Made by a program: the position numbers and the translations under genes
Assembly: GCA_964591455.1 (NCBI GenBank)
Contig: CAZQDZ010000005.1
Span: forward strand, 62,001-126,000
DNA length: 64,000 nt
DNA from: RFSX01 sp964591455
Lineage (GTDB): Bacteria; Bacteroidota; Bacteroidia; Chitinophagales; Saprospiraceae
Direction of reading: 5' to 3'
In this document: positions 60,998 through 64,000 of the stretch, piece by piece
How the letters are laid out: every line of letters starts with the position of its first letter
Numbering within the stretch: position 1 is the first letter of the stretch
The notes under the pieces: generated by a model
What the model saw: the letters and a program-made list of their open reading frames with translations, nothing else
Told to the model about the DNA's origin: nothing
Database searches by the model: none

Positions 60998-63900
60998 ATG
61001 AAGTATCAAGTCATTGTCAGTCTTCTTGTCTTAATCGGACTGATGTCAGTACAAGAGTTACACAGCCAAGCAGCAGAGCAGAAGGAAGACAGTTATGCAG
61101 AAGTAAAATGGCGAAATATCGGACCTTATAGAGGCGGGCGCTCATGTGCTGTCACTGGCGTCGTAGGCCAACCCAATCTATATTACTTCGGCTCCACTGG
61201 TGGTGGCGTTTGGAAAACTGTGAATGGCGGCGGCTCTTGGGAGAATATCTCGGATGGCTACTTTGGCGGCTCCATAGGCTCTATCGCGGTAGCGGAATCT
61301 GACAACAATGTCATTTATGTCGGTGGGGGAGAGAAGACGGTGAGAGGGAATGTCTCTTTTGGCTACGGTGTCTGGAGATCAGAAGATGCAGGTAAGACAT
61401 GGGAAAGCAAGGGATTAGATAAGTCCCGACATATTTCAAGAATTAGAATAGACCCTAATAATCCTAACCTTGTCTATGCAGCAGTTATGGGAAACCTCTT
61501 TGCGGATGGCCCTGAACGCGGTGTATATAAATCCACAGATGGAGGAGACACATGGCGTAAAGTCCTTTATGCAAATGAAAAAACAGGTGCTGTAGACCTC
61601 ATCATCGACCCCAATAATTCACGGGTGCTGTATGCGACGACATGGACGATTAGGAGAACGCCATATTCTCTATCAAGTGGCGGGGAAGGCTCAGGGTTTT
61701 GGAAAAGCACAGACAGCGGGGAGACTTGGACGGACATAAGTGCTAATAAGGGACTGCCTGAAGGCGTCTGGGGTATTAGCGGTGTCGCTGTATCTCCACT
61801 TAATTCGGATAGAGTGTGGGCTATTATAGAGAATAAGAAAGGTGGTGTCTACCGATCAGATGATGCTGGTAAAACTTGGAAAAAATTAAATGCAGAAAGA
61901 GCACTACGTCAAAGAGCTTGGTACTATACTAGAATATATGCAGATACAGAGGACGAGGATATTGTCTACGTGGTCAATGTAGATTACCATAAATCCAAAG
62001 ACGGAGGAAAGACATTTAAAAGTGCAAGAGCACCCCACGGCGACCATCATGACTTATGGATAGATCCCAATGATGGACAGCGCATGATCATAGGTGATGA
62101 CGGTGGTGCACAGGTGAGTTTTGATGGCGGCGGCAATTGGTCTACTTATCATAATCAACCCACCGCACAATTCTATAGAGTAACCACAGATGATCATTTC
62201 CCATATAGAATCTATGCGGCGCAGCAAGACAATAGTACGATCAGGATTTCTCATCGCTCAAGTGGGCGAAGCATAGGAGAGTCTGACTGGGAACGAACAG
62301 CAGGCGGGGAGTCGGCACATATTGCTATAGACCCTACTGATAATGAGATTGTCTATGGCGGCAGTTATGATGGATTCCTAACCAGGATGGATCATCGTAC
62401 TGGACAAACCAGAGCCGTTAATGTGTGGCCAGATAACCCGATGGGACACGGCGCTGAAGGGATGAAATATCGCTTTCAGTGGAACTTTCCCATCTTCTTC
62501 TCCCAGCATGACCCTAAGAAATTATATACAGCATCGCACCACATGCATCTCAGTGAAGATGAAGGACAGACCTGGGAAATTATCAGTCCCAACCTGACTC
62601 GAAATGACCCTGAGAAACTAAAATCCTCAGGAGGACCTATCACACAGGATAATACAAGTGTAGAATATTATTGTACCATATTTGCGGCTCAGGAATCTCC
62701 ACTGAAAGAAGGATTGATTTGGGTAGGCTCAGATGACGGACTCGTGCACCTGACTAAAGATGGTGGCGAGAACTGGACTGATATTACCCCGACAGGTATG
62801 CCTAAGTGGCTCATGATAAATTGTATAGAACCTGATCCACATAATGAAGCCGGATGCTACCTAGCAGGCACCCTATATAAAGGAGGAGATTTCAAGCCCT
62901 ATTTGTATAAGACAGATAACTATGGCGCTACCTGGACTAAGATAGTTAATGGGATAGACAAAGAACATTTCACAAGAGCCATACGAGCAGACAGAACTAA
63001 AAAGGGTGTCCTCTATGCAGGTACAGAGAGTGGGATGTATATGTCACATAATGATGGCCGTTCATGGGACCAAATGCAATACAATTTACCTATAGTACCT
63101 ATCACAGATATAGCACTCAAAAACGATGACCTGATTGTAGCCACACAAGGAAGGAGTCTCTGGATTATGGATGACTTACATATAGTCAGAGCGCTAGGTG
63201 ATATGCCTAAGACAGACCAATATCTCTTCCAGCCCGAAGATGTCCATCGTATGCGTGGTAGCCAGAGCAAGAACGCCAAAGGTGTCGGCATGAATCATCC
63301 TGGTGGAGTTAGCGTGCATTATTATCTAAAAGACTATGACGTAGCCAAGGACTCGGTGGTGCTTACTTTCAAAGATAGTAAAGGAACTATAATGCGGTCG
63401 TATTCCAATAAAGCGACTGAAAAGAGTGATAGCCTCGCTGTATCTGCTGGCGCCAATTCATTCAACTGGAACATGCAGATGCCAGATGCGAAGAAGTTTA
63501 AGGGTATGGTATTCTGGTGGGGTTCCTTAGCTGGTCCTAAAGCAGTGCCAGGCGAGTATACGGTAGACTTATCAGTGAATGGAGAAGTGCACACTAAGGA
63601 ATTCGAGATTATAAAAGACCCAAGGGTAGAGTATAGCCAACAAGATTTAGAGCTACAGCATTCCTTCATTACCTCCGTGAATAACAAAGTCACAGAAGCC
63701 CATGAATCTATCATAGAAATGCGCTCTCTCAAAAAACAAATGAAAGGCTTTGCGAAGGATCATGAAAATGAAAAGATTCAAGCTGAAGTAGAACGGATAG
63801 ATTCTTCTCTGACCAGTATCGAAAAAAACCTATACCAAACGCAAAACAAAAGTCGTCAGGATCCTCTTAATTTCCCAATCCGACTCACGAATAAGTTGGC

Positions 63901-64000
63901 ACACCTTAATTCATTGGTACAGATGAGTGATGGCCCGCCGACGGCATCAATGATAGAAGTCAAAAAGGAACTATCGACTGCGATAAACAAAGAACTCAAT
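60998..64000 (+). CDS. secreted BNR/sortilin-type beta-propeller protein (3' end outside window)
   Basis: At least 1001 codons are open from ATG 60998 to the window end. A signal peptide (MKYQVIVSLLVLIGLMSV through HSQ) precedes about 650 residues of Asp-box/BNR repeats such as GGVWKTVNGGGSWENI, KSTDGGDTWRKV and KSTDSGETWTDI, arranged as in VPS10/sortilin-like ten-bladed propellers. A beta-sandwich and a coiled coil (residues about 880-960) follow. Many marine Bacteroidota secrete such proteins, usually annotated as glycosyl hydrolases without proof of activity. The repeats bind ligands or form a catalytic propeller; which is unknown. Confidence 0.93.
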   Translation, partial: MKYQVIVSLLVLIGLMSVQELHSQAAEQKEDSYAEVKWRNIGPYRGGRSCAVTGVVGQPNLYYFGSTGGGVWKTVNGGGSWENISDGYFGGSIGSIAVAESDNNVIYVGGGEKTVRGNVSFGYGVWRSEDAGKTWESKGLDKSRHISRIRIDPNNPNLVYAAVMGNLFADGPERGVYKSTDGGDTWRKVLYANEKTGAVDLIIDPNNSRVLYATTWTIRRTPYSLSSGGEGSGFWKSTDSGETWTDISANKGLPEGVWGISGVAVSPLNSDRVWAIIENKKGGVYRSDDAGKTWKKLNAERALRQRAWYYTRIYADTEDEDIVYVVNVDYHKSKDGGKTFKSARAPHGDHHDLWIDPNDGQRMIIGDDGGAQVSFDGGGNWSTYHNQPTAQFYRVTTDDHFPYRIYAAQQDNSTIRISHRSSGRSIGESDWERTAGGESAHIAIDPTDNEIVYGGSYDGFLTRMDHRTGQTRAVNVWPDNPMGHGAEGMKYRFQWNFPIFFSQHDPKKLYTASHHMHLSEDEGQTWEIISPNLTRNDPEKLKSSGGPITQDNTSVEYYCTIFAAQESPLKEGLIWVGSDDGLVHLTKDGGENWTDITPTGMPKWLMINCIEPDPHNEAGCYLAGTLYKGGDFKPYLYKTDNYGATWTKIVNGIDKEHFTRAIRADRTKKGVLYAGTESGMYMSHNDGRSWDQMQYNLPIVPITDIALKNDDLIVATQGRSLWIMDDLHIVRALGDMPKTDQYLFQPEDVHRMRGSQSKNAKGVGMNHPGGVSVHYYLKDYDVAKDSVVLTFKDSKGTIMRSYSNKATEKSDSLAVSAGANSFNWNMQMPDAKKFKGMVFWWGSLAGPKAVPGEYTVDLSVNGEVHTKEFEIIKDPRVEYSQQDLELQHSFITSVNNKVTEAHESIIEMRSLKKQMKGFAKDHENEKIQAEVERIDSSLTSIEKNLYQTQNKSRQDPLNFPIRLTNKLAHLNSLVQMSDGPPTASMIEVKKELSTAINKELN

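Noticed and set aside
1..64000. tRNA, rRNA and riboswitch genes
   Set aside because: I found no cloverleaf with a conserved T-arm, no rRNA-like sequence and no riboswitch consensus by reading. A covariance-model scan would be needed to exclude small ones.

Overview
The window comes from a member of the Bacteroidota. The signs are promoter boxes of the TAnnTTTG type (with a TTTG box 18 bases upstream in the best case), two proteins with type IX secretion C-terminal tails, a SusC/SusD pair, FG-GAP/VCBS repeat proteins, and an atp operon ordered B-E-F-H-A-G without atpD/atpC. A marine member of the Saprospiria is my guess, not something the sequence proves.

Layout. 1-258 is the tail of a secreted protein. 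0.5-10.7 kb is housekeeping: pheT, a structured candidate RNA with its own promoter, rny, and six ATP synthase genes. 10.8-20.6 kb holds a collagen-like secreted protein with a 390-base internal duplication, a small lipoprotein, a thioredoxin-fold protein, a large FG-GAP lipoprotein, a secreted amidohydrolase, the tRNA methylthiotransferase mtaB and an outer-membrane protein.

21.1-40.75 kb is the most interesting part. It is an island of eleven tightly packed genes, all on the + strand, bounded by direct repeats of about 100 bases that both encode the C-terminus of the [2Fe-2S] ferredoxin gene at its right edge. The left copy is a displaced remnant that differs almost only at synonymous positions, as expected of an att-like integration site inside a gene. 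The island encodes a papain-like protease between two small paralogues, an FAD-linked oxidase, a caspase-subtilisin fusion, a LecA-like small protein, a caspase-lipase fusion, a CHAT protease with an apparently inactive STAND-like region, a MoxR ATPase, a degenerate vWA-like partner, and a 1892-residue protein. That last protein joins a dead caspase domain, a UVR motif, LRRs, a dead trypsin-like domain, a complete adenylate kinase and two SLOG-like nucleotide-binding domains. I read the island as an NTP-dependent conflict (immunity or cell-death) system: proteases and a lipase as effectors, MoxR/vWA as the switch, and the giant protein as a nucleotide-sensing hub. The role is inference; the domain calls and repeats are visible.

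40.65-51.3 kb returns to ordinary genes: ferredoxin and its reductase, a DMT transporter, a cold-shock-domain protein, an acetamidase-like lipoprotein, susD/susC, an NTF2-like protein, an anchored protein and an RNase Z-like hydrolase. 51.3-54.8 kb is a second accessory patch with a 10-G tract, an orphan gene, a REP-associated tyrosine transposase with a degenerate second copy, and several REP palindromes of two related types; another REP lies at 60.3 kb. 54.8-64 kb has a penicillin acylase-family enzyme, an ECF sigma factor with a coupled membrane protein, an FG-GAP/MopE-type secreted protein broken by one in-frame amber codon, a cysteine-tailed small protein, and the 5' part of a large BNR/sortilin-type secreted protein cut by the window end.
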